A stretch of DNA of 14,430 nucleotides from Oscillospiraceae bacterium (GCA_019417045.1 DXWE01000028.1:1-14430); one strand, 5' to 3'. Shown: positions 6,135 to 14,225, counted from the stretch's first letter. Numbers and translations: made by a program. The notes: generated by a model from the letters alone, not told the origin.

Positions 6135-8672
6135 ATGCAGGACAATGTCAAGGGACAGGCGGAGGGACAGGAACCGGCGCTTGCCAAGGTGTATACGGTC
6201 GATCTGGAGAAGGAGATCAAAAAGAGCTTTCTCGACTATTCCATGTCGGTCATTGTGGCGCGCGCGCTGCCGGATGTGCGGGATGGGCTGAAACCGGTGC
6301 ACCGGCGAATCCTGTATACCATGCATGAGAACAACCTGACACCGGACAAGCCGTACCGCAAGTGTGCGGATACGGTCGGCGCGGTGCTCGGGCGGTACCA
6401 TCCGCACGGGGACGCGTCGGTGTACGACGCCATGGTGCGCATGGCGCAGGATTTTTCGCTACGCTACCCGCTGATCGACGGGCACGGGAACTTCGGCTCG
6501 ATTGACGGCCATCCGGCGGCGGCGTATCGGTACACCGAGTCGCGGCTGAACCGGATGTCGCTGGACATGCTGGCGGACATCGAGAAGGAGACGGTGGATT
6601 TTGACCGCAACTACGACGACCGTCTGAACGAGCCGCGCGTGCTGCCCTCCCGGTTCCCGAACCTGCTGGTGAACGGGTCGATGGGCATCGCCGTTGGTAT
6701 GGCGACCAACATCCCGCCGCACAACCTGTGCGAGGTGGTGGACGCCATCTGCTATCTGGTGGATCACCCGGAGGCGGAACTGCCCGAGCTGATGGAGTTC
6801 ATCAAAGGGCCGGACTTCCCCACCGGCGGTGTCATCATGGGCCGGTCGGGGATCCGCGCGGCCTATGCCACCGGTCGCGGCCGGATCATCGTGCGTGCCC
6901 GCACCGAGATCGAGGAACAGCCAAACGGCCATTTCCGGATCGTCGTGACCGAGATCCCCTACCAGGTGAACAAGCTGAACCTGGTCAAGTCGATTATCGA
7001 GCTGGCGGACGAGAAGCGCATCGAGGGAATCCACGACGTGGTGGACTACTCCGACCGCGAGGGCATGCAGATCGTCATTGATCTGAAGCGGGACGCCAAC
7101 CCCCAGGTGGTGCTCAACCAGCTGTTTGCGTTTACGCAGATGCAGGTGACATTCGGCGCGATCATGCTGACGCTGGTGGACGGGGTGCCGCGGGAGCTGA
7201 CCCTCAAACAGATGCTGGAGGAGTACATCAAGTTCCAGTGCGAGGTCGTTGTCCGGCGCACCCGGTTTGATCTGCGGAAGGCCAAAGAAAAAGCGCACAT
7301 CTGGGAAGCGCTGAAGGTGGCCGTCGACTTTATCGACGAGGTCATCTCCATCATCCGCGGGTCGAAGGATACGCCGGCCGCCAAACAGAACCTGATGGAG
7401 CGGTTTTCGTTTGACGATGTGCAGGCGGACGCGATCGTCAAAATGCGGCTCGGCCAGCTCTCGGGGCTCGGGCGGCAGGAGATTGAGGACGAGCTGAACG
7501 CCCTGCACCAGAAGATCGCTGAGCTGGAGGCGATCCTGGCGGACGAACATAAGGTGAAGGAGATCGTGAAAGAGGAGTGCCTGCGCATGCGGGATAAGTA
7601 CGGCGACGAGCGCCGTACGGAGATCTCGATGGTGTCGGGCGAGGTGGATATCGAGGACCTGATCCCGGTGGAGGAGTGCGTGCTCACGATGACCCGGTTT
7701 GGGTATATCAAGCGGCAGGCGGCGGATGTGTACCGGGTGCAGCGGCGCGGCGGCCGCGGCGTGATGGGCATGGCGACGCGGGACGAGGATGTCACCGAGA
7801 CCATGTTTGTGTGCTCGAGTCACGACTATGTGATGTTCTTCACCAACGCCGGACGGGTGTACCGGCTGAAATGCTATGAGATCCCGGAGGGCAGCCGTAC
7901 CGCGCGGGGCATGAACATTGTCAATCTGCTGCCGCTGGCGCCGGAGGAAAAGGTCACGGCGATGATCAAGGTCAGCGAGTTTGCAGACGACCGGTATCTG
8001 AGCATGATTACCCGGCACGGCATTCTCAAGCGTACCCGGCTGAATGCGTACCAGAACGCACGGAAAAACGGCCTGATCGCGATCGATCTGGACGAGGGCG
8101 ATGAGCTCGTATGTGTGCGGGATACGGATGGCTACCAGAAGCTGCTGGTGGCGACCCGGCGCGGGATGGCCATCTGCTTTGACGAGAACGATGCCCGTGT
8201 GGTGGGACGTACCGCCCGCGGCGTGAAGGCGCTGACGCTGGGCGAGGGGGATGAAGTGGTCGGCATGTCGGTGTGTGAGCCGGGCGGGCTGGCGCTCACC
8301 GTGACCGAGACCGGTTACGGCCGGCTCAGCGAGCTGTCGGATTACCGGATCCAGTCGCGCGGCGGCAAGGGGCTGATCAACTACCATACCGAGGAATACG
8401 GCATGGTGGCGAGCTGCAAGGTCATCCAACCGGACGAGGATATCGTGCTGATCTCCTCCGACGGGATCATTATCCGGATGCACGCCGACAGCATCCGGCT
8501 GTGCCGGCGCCCGGCCAAGGGCGTGCGGGTCATGCGGCTGCAGGAGGGCGTGCGGATCGTCGCGATGGAGAGTTCTCCGCGCGGAGAGGCCGACGAGTCG
8601 GAGATGTCGGTACCCGAGGAGACAGCCGACGCGGCGGATGGCGCGGATGCCGGGACTCCCACAGAGGAATAA
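6135..8672 (+). CDS. gyrA: DNA gyrase subunit A
   Basis: GyrA cuts and rejoins DNA in the gyrase A2B2 enzyme. The protein has 845 residues. The winged-helix region contains HPHGDASVYD at 90-98, followed by the catalytic Tyr133 within AAYRYTESR, preceded by Arg132. The C-terminal beta-pinwheel begins after about residue 500 and carries the GyrA box QRRGGRG at 536-542, which marks it as gyrase rather than topoisomerase IV ParC. The last 35 residues hold 12 Asp/Glu and a single Arg, an acidic tail. Residue 94 is Ala where E. coli has Ser83; Asp98, equivalent to Asp87, is kept. The ribosome binding site AAAGGA (6118-6123) is 11 bases before the ATG. It is the last gene of the origin cluster. Confidence 0.98.
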   Translation: MQDNVKGQAEGQEPALAKVYTVDLEKEIKKSFLDYSMSVIVARALPDVRDGLKPVHRRILYTMHENNLTPDKPYRKCADTVGAVLGRYHPHGDASVYDAMVRMAQDFSLRYPLIDGHGNFGSIDGHPAAAYRYTESRLNRMSLDMLADIEKETVDFDRNYDDRLNEPRVLPSRFPNLLVNGSMGIAVGMATNIPPHNLCEVVDAICYLVDHPEAELPELMEFIKGPDFPTGGVIMGRSGIRAAYATGRGRIIVRARTEIEEQPNGHFRIVVTEIPYQVNKLNLVKSIIELADEKRIEGIHDVVDYSDREGMQIVIDLKRDANPQVVLNQLFAFTQMQVTFGAIMLTLVDGVPRELTLKQMLEEYIKFQCEVVVRRTRFDLRKAKEKAHIWEALKVAVDFIDEVISIIRGSKDTPAAKQNLMERFSFDDVQADAIVKMRLGQLSGLGRQEIEDELNALHQKIAELEAILADEHKVKEIVKEECLRMRDKYGDERRTEISMVSGEVDIEDLIPVEECVLTMTRFGYIKRQAADVYRVQRRGGRGVMGMATRDEDVTETMFVCSSHDYVMFFTNAGRVYRLKCYEIPEGSRTARGMNIVNLLPLAPEEKVTAMIKVSEFADDRYLSMITRHGILKRTRLNAYQNARKNGLIAIDLDEGDELVCVRDTDGYQKLLVATRRGMAICFDENDARVVGRTARGVKALTLGEGDEVVGMSVCEPGGLALTVTETGYGRLSELSDYRIQSRGGKGLINYHTEEYGMVASCKVIQPDEDIVLISSDGIIIRMHADSIRLCRRPAKGVRVMRLQEGVRIVAMESSPRGEADESEMSVPEETADAADGADAGTPTEE

Positions 8673-8675
8673 GGA

Positions 8676-8709
8676 ACAACAGCCCCGCGGCATGCCGCGG
8701 GGCTGTTGT
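8676..8709. terminator. Bidirectional terminator, perfect 34-base palindrome between convergent genes
   Basis: The two 17-base halves (8676-8692 and 8693-8709) are perfect reverse complements, with a GCCCCGCGGC core. The palindrome starts three bases after the gyrA stop. The T-rich tail is weak on the + strand (CTTAGG follows). On the - strand it reads TTCCTTATT, so it probably ends the PHP gene as well as gyrA. Confidence 0.8.
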
Positions 8710-8758
8710 CTTAGGGAAGTTGGCCCATGGGGGGCGTTGGTCTCAGAGGAGCAGTCAG

Positions 8759-9553
8759 TCAAAGCGGCAGCAGAGTGAGAGAGGGGCCGTCGAATAGGGC
8801 CACCTCCGAAAACCCGGCATCCCGGGCAAGTTGGGCGGCCTCTTCGATCCCCGCGCCGACATCCTCCGGCCGGTGCGCGTCCGACCCGAAGGTGAGCAGC
8901 CGGCCGCCGCAGTCGCGGTACCGCCGGATCAGCGGGAAATCCGGCGACGTAACACCGCCCTTGCGCAGCCCGGACGTGTTGATCTCGAGCGCCCTCTCCC
9001 CGCGGATCAGCGCCCGGAAGATCTCGTCGATCACCGGCAGCCAGCGGGTGTAGTCCGCCGGCCGCAGGGACGCGGGGATATAGCGCAGCGGATAGGTCAG
9101 ATGCGCGAGTGAGTGGAACCTCCCCCACCGCGCGACCTGCAGCACGCTTTCAAAGTAGCGGTCCAGCGTGACGGGGATGTCCATCTGGGTAAAATCGCAG
9201 AAGTAGAAATCCGGCTCGTTCCCGAGCTGGTGCTGCGAAGCGAGCACAAACCCGTAGTCGTGTTGGTCCAGCAGCCGGCTGGTGGTCGCCTCGTCATACA
9301 GCGGGCAGCCGAGCTCCACCCCGCGCGAGATCCGCAGCCGGCCGGCAAATTCAGACTGTAGCGCGGTCTGTTCGCGGAAGGACCGGTCCGCACGGGCCGC
9401 ATAGCCGTCCTTCTCGAAATCCACCAGCTCGACATGGTCGGTGATCGCGATGTGCCGCAGGCCCCGCGCCAGGGCCGCCTCGCACATGGCGCGGGCGGGC
9501 GCTTGGCTGTCGGGCGAGGAGTCGGTGTGCATATGAAAGTCCACCGGGATCAT
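8759..9553 (-). CDS. PHP-domain phosphoesterase, histidinol-phosphatase type
   Basis: The 264-residue protein has the full set of PHP metal-binding motifs: DFHMHT with His7 and His9, TDH with His40, GVELG with Glu80, SQHQ with His108, SLAHL with His151, and GSDAH with Asp225 and His227. These bind a multinuclear metal centre in a TIM-like barrel. The closest family is the HisJ/HisK histidinol-phosphatase group, which removes phosphate from L-histidinol phosphate in histidine synthesis. No other his gene is nearby, so the substrate is unproven and another phosphate ester is possible. An AAAGGGGG ribosome binding site precedes the ATG. It converges on gyrA and is divergent from the ACT-domain gene. 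Confidence 0.88.
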   Translation of the reverse strand: MIPVDFHMHTDSSPDSQAPARAMCEAALARGLRHIAITDHVELVDFEKDGYAARADRSFREQTALQSEFAGRLRISRGVELGCPLYDEATTSRLLDQHDYGFVLASQHQLGNEPDFYFCDFTQMDIPVTLDRYFESVLQVARWGRFHSLAHLTYPLRYIPASLRPADYTRWLPVIDEIFRALIRGERALEINTSGLRKGGVTSPDFPLIRRYRDCGGRLLTFGSDAHRPEDVGAGIEEAAQLARDAGFSEVALFDGPSLTLLPL

Positions 9554-9588
9554 CGGTCGGCCCCCTTTGATCTGGAATCACGAAGAAT

Positions 9589-9617
9589 AATATACCATAC
9601 AGGGAGGAAAAAGCCAA
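9589..9617 (-). promoter_or_regulatory. Probable promoter of the PHP gene
   Basis: On the - strand, TTGGCT (9612-9617) and TATATT (9589-9594) are separated by exactly 17 bases. They match four and five of the six sigma-A consensus positions. The -10 lies 35 bases upstream of the start codon. Confidence 0.55.
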
Positions 9618-9638
9618 GCGGAAACCGGCAAATTTGTT

Positions 9639-9667
9639 TTGCATTTTTGCGGGCGGCATGGTACAAT
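9639..9667 (+). promoter_or_regulatory. Probable promoter of the UPF0237-UPF0210 operon
   Basis: TTGCAT (9639-9644) and TACAAT (9662-9667) are separated by 17 bases, with the -10 about 32 bases before the start of the ACT-domain gene. It is back to back with the PHP promoter, so the two could share control. Confidence 0.55.
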
Positions 9668-9699
9668 AAGAGGCACTGACACCGTAAGGGGGAATGGAG

Positions 9700-9969
9700 A
9701 TGCGCGCGGTCATTACCGTGATTGGCAAGGATATGGTGGGGATTCTGGCCCGGGTATCCGAGGCGTGCGCCCGCCACAACATCAACGTGATGGAGGTCAC
9801 GCAGTCGATTTTGCAGGACCTGTTTGCGATGATTATGATGGTGGAGATTTCCAGGAGCGATGTGCCGTTCACGCAGTTTGAGGACGAGCTGTCCGCGATC
9901 GGCAAAGAGATGGGGCTCTCGGTGCACGCAATGCACGAGGACATCTTCAACGCCATGCATACCATTTGA
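9700..9969 (+). CDS. ACT-domain protein, UPF0237 family
   Basis: The 89-residue protein is essentially one ACT domain, beginning MRAVITVIGKDMVGILARVSE and continuing with NINVMEVTQSILQDLFAMIMMVEI. ACT domains usually bind amino acids or other small ligands and act as allosteric sensors; the ligand of UPF0237 is not known to me. I place the start at 9700 rather than at the in-frame ATG at 9694, because AAGGGGG (9686-9692) is seven bases from 9700 but only one base from 9694, and the family normally begins MRA. It is followed 16 bases later by the UPF0210 gene, a pairing known from other Gram-positive bacteria, so the two proteins may act together. Confidence 0.9.
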   Translation: MRAVITVIGKDMVGILARVSEACARHNINVMEVTQSILQDLFAMIMMVEISRSDVPFTQFEDELSAIGKEMGLSVHAMHEDIFNAMHTI

Positions 9970-9985
9970 GAAATGAGGGACGTCC

Positions 9986-11344
9986 GTGCTAAACGCGCAT
10001 GATATTCTGGAGACCATCACCATGATCCAGGACGAGCATCTGGATGTGCGCACCATCACGATGGGCATCTCCCTGCTCGACTGCTGTCACAGCGACCTGG
10101 ACACGATGTGCGCCCGCGTCTACGAGAAGATCACCCGGCGGGCGCGGGATCTGGTGCGCACCGGCGAGCAGATCGAAAAGGAATACGGGATTCCGATCAT
10201 CCACAAGCGGATCTCGGTGACACCGGCGGCGATGATCCTCGCCTCGTGCGACAACCGGGATGCAGTCAAGCTGGCTCTGACGCTCGAAAAAGCGGCGGAT
10301 GCCTGCGGCGTCAACTTTCTCGGCGGGTTTTCCGCGCTGGTGCAAAAGGGATTCGGACCGGGGGACCGGGAGCTGATCGAGGCGATTCCGCAGGCGCTCA
10401 ACGTCACCGAGCATGTGTGCTCGTCGGTCAACATCGGGTCCACCAAAACCGGCATTAACATGGATGCGGTGCGGATGATGGGACAGGTGGTGCGGCGCAC
10501 CGCCGAACTGACCGCCGACCGCCAGTGCATCGGTGCGGCCAAACTGGTGGTGTTCTGCAACGCGCCGGAGGACAATCCGTTTATGGCGGGCGCGTTCCAC
10601 GGCCCGGGCGAGCCGGATTGCGTCATCAATGTGGGGGTCTCCGGGCCGGGCGTGGTGCGGGCCGCGCTCGCCAAAGCAGGCGACTGCGACCTCACAGCGG
10701 TGGCGGACATTGTGAAAAAGACCGCGTTTAAAATCACCCGCATGGGCCAGCTGGTGGCGACCGAAGCGTCCCGCCGGCTCGGCGTGCCGTTTGGGATTGT
10801 GGATCTCTCCCTCGCCCCCACCCCGGCGGTGGGCGACTCGGTCGCCCATATTCTCGAGGAGATGGGGCTTCAGTCGTGCGGTGCGTGCGGCACCACCGCG
10901 GCGCTCGCCCTGCTCAACGACGCGGTGAAAAAGGGCGGCGTGATGGCCTCGTCCCATGTGGGCGGGCTGTCGGGCGCGTTTATCCCGGTCACGGAGGACG
11001 CGGGCATGATCGCGGCCGCGTGTTGCGGGGCACTGCGGCTGGAAAAGCTGGAGGCGATGACCGCCGTCTGCTCGGTGGGACTCGACATGATCAATGTGCC
11101 GGGCGACACCCCGGCAGAGGTGATCTCCGCTATCATCGCGGACGAGGCGGCGATCGGCATGGTCAATTCCAAGACGACGGCGGTGCGGCTGATCCCCGCG
11201 ATCGGCAAGTCGGTGGGCGACGAGCTCTCGTTTGGCGGGCTGCTCGGCGGCGGCCCGGTGATGGCGGTGAACACCTGCTCCCCGGCGCGCTTTATCGCCC
11301 GCGGCGGCCGGATCCCGGCGCCAATGCAGAGCCTCAAAAATTGA
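9986..11344 (+). CDS. UPF0210 / DUF711 protein (PFL-like fold family)
   Basis: The 452-residue protein matches the UPF0210 family. Signs are LETITMIQDEHLDVRTITMGISLLDC near the N-terminus, NIGSTKTGINMDAVR, MAGAFHGPGEPD, GGLSGAFIPVTEDAGM and SFGGLLGGGPVMAVN near the end. The family is structurally related to pyruvate formate-lyase-like enzymes; its reaction is not known to me. I see no typical glycyl-radical C-terminal motif. Cysteines are frequent: Cys33 and Cys34, a Cys298-x-x-Cys301 pair (CGAC) and Cys431 in NTCSP. The GTG start is set by GAGGGA (9975-9980), five bases away. It is cotranscribed with the ACT-domain gene and ends 31 bases before a strong terminator. Confidence 0.9.
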   Translation: MLNAHDILETITMIQDEHLDVRTITMGISLLDCCHSDLDTMCARVYEKITRRARDLVRTGEQIEKEYGIPIIHKRISVTPAAMILASCDNRDAVKLALTLEKAADACGVNFLGGFSALVQKGFGPGDRELIEAIPQALNVTEHVCSSVNIGSTKTGINMDAVRMMGQVVRRTAELTADRQCIGAAKLVVFCNAPEDNPFMAGAFHGPGEPDCVINVGVSGPGVVRAALAKAGDCDLTAVADIVKKTAFKITRMGQLVATEASRRLGVPFGIVDLSLAPTPAVGDSVAHILEEMGLQSCGACGTTAALALLNDAVKKGGVMASSHVGGLSGAFIPVTEDAGMIAAACCGALRLEKLEAMTAVCSVGLDMINVPGDTPAEVISAIIADEAAIGMVNSKTTAVRLIPAIGKSVGDELSFGGLLGGGPVMAVNTCSPARFIARGGRIPAPMQSLKN

Positions 11345-11375
11345 TTTACAAGTGGTATATAATTATAAATATTAC

Positions 11376-11405
11376 AAAAAGCAGGGGTGCTCCCCCTGCT
11401 TTTTT
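11376..11405 (+). terminator. Intrinsic terminator of the UPF0237-UPF0210 operon
   Basis: Arms 11376-11387 (AAAAAGCAGGGG) and 11393-11404 (CCCCTGCTTTTT) are perfect complements around a 5-base loop, ending in a run of six T (11400-11405). This is a textbook rho-independent terminator on the + strand. Confidence 0.92.
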
Positions 11406-11439
11406 GTATAGGGCCTGGCGGCGCACCGCCGTCGCATGG

Positions 11440-11477
11440 AAAAAGGGGGAACGGCAGTTTTTCGCCGTTCCCCCTTT
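11440..11477 (-). terminator. Intrinsic terminator of ppdK
   Basis: Arms 11442-11455 (AAAGGGGGAACGGC) and 11464-11477 are perfect 14-base complements around an 8-base loop. Read on the - strand the stem is followed by TTTTTCC, so it terminates ppdK. It sits only 34 bases from the opposing terminator, insulating the convergent genes. Confidence 0.88.
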
Positions 11478-11496
11478 GTAATGGAAGATTGGAAAC

Positions 11497-14136
11497 TTAT
11501 TTCTTGGCTTTAATCGCCGCCTGAGCCGCCGCCAGCCGCGCGATCGGCACACGGAACGGGCTGCAGGAGACATAGTTCAGGCCGACATTGTGGCAGAACT
11601 CCACCGAGGACGGGTCGCCGCCATGCTCGCCGCAGATCCCGAGCTTGATGTCCGGGCGGGTGGCGCGGCCTTTTTCGGCAGCCATCTTCACCAGCGCGCC
11701 GACACCCACCTGGTCGAGCTTGGCAAACGGGTCAAACTCGTAGATCTTCGCGTCATAATACGCGCCGAGGAACTTGCCGGCGTCGTCGCGGCTGAAGCCG
11801 AAGGTCATCTGGGTCAGGTCATTGGTGCCGAACGAGAAGAACTCCGCCTCTTTCGCAATTTCGTCGGCGGTCACGGCCGCACGCGGGATCTCGATCATGG
11901 TACCGACATGGTAGGTCATCTTGCTGCCGGCCTTCGCGATCAGCTCGTCGGCGGTCTTCACAACGACGTCCTTGACGTATTTCAGCTCGCGGACCTCGCC
12001 CACCAGCGGAATCATGATCTCGGGCACAATGTTGTACTCCGGGTGCTCCTTGTTGACCGCCAGCGCGGCGTTGATGACCGCGGTGGTCTGCATGGCCGCG
12101 ATCTCCGGGAAGGTGACTGCCAGACGGCAGCCGCGGTGGCCCATCATCGGGTTGAATTCATGCAGGTAGGAGATGACCTCCTTGAGCTTCTCCACCGTGA
12201 CGTTCAGCTCTTTGGCGAGCGCCTCGATGTCCTCCTCCTTGGTCGGCAGGAACTCGTGCAGCGGCGGATCGAGGAAGCGGATGGTCATCGGGCGGCCCTC
12301 CAGCACGCGGTACATGGCCTCGAAATCGCCCTGCTGATACGGCAGGATCTTGGCCAGCGCCTTTTCGCGCTGCTCGGGGGTCTCGGCCACGATCATCTCG
12401 CGCATGGCCATGATCCGGTCCGCCTCAAAGAACATGTGCTCGGTACGGCACAGGCCGATGCCCTCGGCGCCGAAATCCACCGCCTGCTTCGCGTCACGCG
12501 GGTTGTCGGCGTTGGCGCGCACCTTCAGCACGCGGCGGGCGTCCGCCCATTTCATGAACCGGCCGAAGTCGCCGGAGATGGTGGCTTCCATGGTCGGGAT
12601 GGCCTCGCCGTAGATCTTGCCGGTCGAGCCGTCCAGCGAGATGTAGTCGCCCTCATTATAGCGCTTGCCGCCGATCTCAAAGTATTTCTCTTCCTCATGC
12701 ATGGCGATCTCGCCGCAGCCGGACACGCAGCAGGTGCCCATGCCGCGTGCGACAACCGCCGCGTGGGAGGTCATGCCGCCGCGCACGGTCAGGATGCCCT
12801 GCGCCGCCGCCATGCCCTCGATGTCCTCCGGAGAGGTCTCGAGCCGCACGAGCACGACCTTCTCGCCGCGCTCCGCCCACTCTTTGGCGTCCTCCGCGGT
12901 GAACACGATCTTGCCGCAGGCCGCGCCGGGCGAAGCCGCCAGCCCGGTGCCGATCGGGGTGGCCGCTTTCAGGGCCTTCGCGTCAAACTGCGGGTGGAGC
13001 AGCGAGTCGAGCTGCTTGGGCTCCACGCGCATAACCGCTTCCTCTTCCGTGATCATGCCCTCGTCCACGAGGTCCACCGCGATCTTCAGCGCCGCGGCCG
13101 CGGTGCGCTTGCCATTGCGGGTCTGCAACATATAGAGCTTGCCGTTTTCGATCGTGAACTCCATGTCCTGCATGTCGCGATAGTGGTTCTCAAGGTTGGT
13201 CGCAATCTGGACAAACTGATCGTACACCTCCGGCATGTCCTCTTTCAGCTTGCTGATCTTGCTCGGGGTACGCACGCCGGCCACCACGTCCTCGCCCTGC
13301 GCGTTGATCAGGTACTCGCCGAACAGCGCCTTCTCGCCGGTGGCGGGGTCGCGGGTGAACGCGACGCCGGTGCCGGAATTCTCATTGAGGTTGCCGAACA
13401 CCATCGGCTGCACGTTGACGGCGGTGCCCCAGCTGTAGGGGATGTCGTTCATGCGGCGGTAGACGTTGGCACGCGGGTTGTCCCACGAGCGGAACACCGC
13501 CTTGACCGCCTCCATCATCTGGACCTTCGGATCGGTCGGGAAGTCCTCGCCCTTCTGCTCCTTGTAGTACGCCTTGAACAGCTTGACAAGCGTCTTCATG
13601 TCCTGGGCATCGAGGTCGATGTCGTTTTTAACGCCCTTCTTCTCCTTGACTTCGTCGATAATGACCTCGAACTTCTTCTTCGAGATCTCCATCACGACGT
13701 CGGAGAACATCTGGATAAACCGGCGATAGGAATCGTAGACAAACCGCTCAAATTTCGGGTCGGGGTTGCCCGCGATCAGCCCGGCGACCACGTCGTCGTT
13801 CATGCCGAGGTTCAGGATGGTGTCCATCATGCCGGGCATGGACGCGCGCGCGCCCGAACGCACCGACACGAGCAGCGGGGACTTCGGATCGCCAAACTTC
13901 TTGCCGTTGAGCGCCTCGACTTTCGCGAGATACTCGTAGATCTCCGCCTCGATTTCGGGCGCGATCTGACGCCCGTCCTCGTAGTAGCGGGTGCAGGCCT
14001 CCGTCGTGACGGTAAAGCCCTGCGGCACCGGCATGCCGAGTTTGACCATCTGGGCCAGGTTGGCGCCCTTGCCGCCCAGCAGCTCGCGCATGCTCTCGTC
14101 GCCTTCCGAGAACAGGTACACATACTTGTGACTCAT
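11497..14136 (-). CDS. ppdK: Pyruvate, phosphate dikinase
   Basis: The enzyme interconverts pyruvate, ATP and phosphate with phosphoenolpyruvate, AMP and pyrophosphate in the cytoplasm. In anaerobes it links glycolysis and gluconeogenesis. The protein has 879 residues, close to the 874 of the Clostridium symbiosum enzyme. The N-terminal ATP-grasp domain starts GGKGANLAQMVKLGMPVPQGF and includes SVRSGARASMPGMMDTILNLG. The central phosphohistidine domain has GGMTSHAAVVARGMG with catalytic His458 and Thr456, the position targeted by regulatory kinases in plants and some bacteria. The C-terminal pyruvate/PEP domain ends with GICGEHGGDP, including Cys835, the expected acid-base residue. The ribosome binding site AGGAGG is 11 bases before the ATG. 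It runs opposite to the origin cluster, probably head-on to the replication fork. Confidence 0.98.
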   Translation of the reverse strand: MSHKYVYLFSEGDESMRELLGGKGANLAQMVKLGMPVPQGFTVTTEACTRYYEDGRQIAPEIEAEIYEYLAKVEALNGKKFGDPKSPLLVSVRSGARASMPGMMDTILNLGMNDDVVAGLIAGNPDPKFERFVYDSYRRFIQMFSDVVMEISKKKFEVIIDEVKEKKGVKNDIDLDAQDMKTLVKLFKAYYKEQKGEDFPTDPKVQMMEAVKAVFRSWDNPRANVYRRMNDIPYSWGTAVNVQPMVFGNLNENSGTGVAFTRDPATGEKALFGEYLINAQGEDVVAGVRTPSKISKLKEDMPEVYDQFVQIATNLENHYRDMQDMEFTIENGKLYMLQTRNGKRTAAAALKIAVDLVDEGMITEEEAVMRVEPKQLDSLLHPQFDAKALKAATPIGTGLAASPGAACGKIVFTAEDAKEWAERGEKVVLVRLETSPEDIEGMAAAQGILTVRGGMTSHAAVVARGMGTCCVSGCGEIAMHEEEKYFEIGGKRYNEGDYISLDGSTGKIYGEAIPTMEATISGDFGRFMKWADARRVLKVRANADNPRDAKQAVDFGAEGIGLCRTEHMFFEADRIMAMREMIVAETPEQREKALAKILPYQQGDFEAMYRVLEGRPMTIRFLDPPLHEFLPTKEEDIEALAKELNVTVEKLKEVISYLHEFNPMMGHRGCRLAVTFPEIAAMQTTAVINAALAVNKEHPEYNIVPEIMIPLVGEVRELKYVKDVVVKTADELIAKAGSKMTYHVGTMIEIPRAAVTADEIAKEAEFFSFGTNDLTQMTFGFSRDDAGKFLGAYYDAKIYEFDPFAKLDQVGVGALVKMAAEKGRATRPDIKLGICGEHGGDPSSVEFCHNVGLNYVSCSPFRVPIARLAAAQAAIKAKK

Positions 14137-14190
14137 GTTTCTGTCGACCTCCTAATGTAGTTTACAACTTCCTCCAAATAGGTGTCTTTG

Positions 14191-14210
14191 GGCGCGGGAA
14201 CCCCCGCGCC
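14191..14210 (-). promoter_or_regulatory. GC-rich hairpin in the ppdK leader
   Basis: GGCGCGGG (14191-14198) pairs perfectly with CCCGCGCC (14203-14210) around a 4-base loop, in an otherwise AT-rich leader about 55 bases before the ppdK start. It is flanked by two copies of TTTACAAC (14161-14168 and 14211-14218). There is no T run, so it is more likely a 5' mRNA-stabilising or regulatory structure than a terminator. Confidence 0.5.
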
Positions 14211-14225
14211 TTTACAACGTCTTAT

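Noticed and set aside
6459..9128. An 889-codon open frame on the - strand opposite gyrA and running into the PHP region
   Set aside because: Same reason: reverse-strand shadow of GC-rich gyrA. It would also run through the perfect palindrome terminator.
9694..9699. Upstream ATG as the start of the ACT-domain gene
   Set aside because: Only one base separates it from the ribosome binding site; the ATG at 9700 has proper spacing and fits the family N-terminus.
11590..14160. An 856-codon open frame on the + strand opposite ppdK
   Set aside because: It is antisense to a clearly identified enzyme. It is rich in His, Leu, Arg and Asp as expected from the reverse of GC-rich coding DNA, and matches no family I know.
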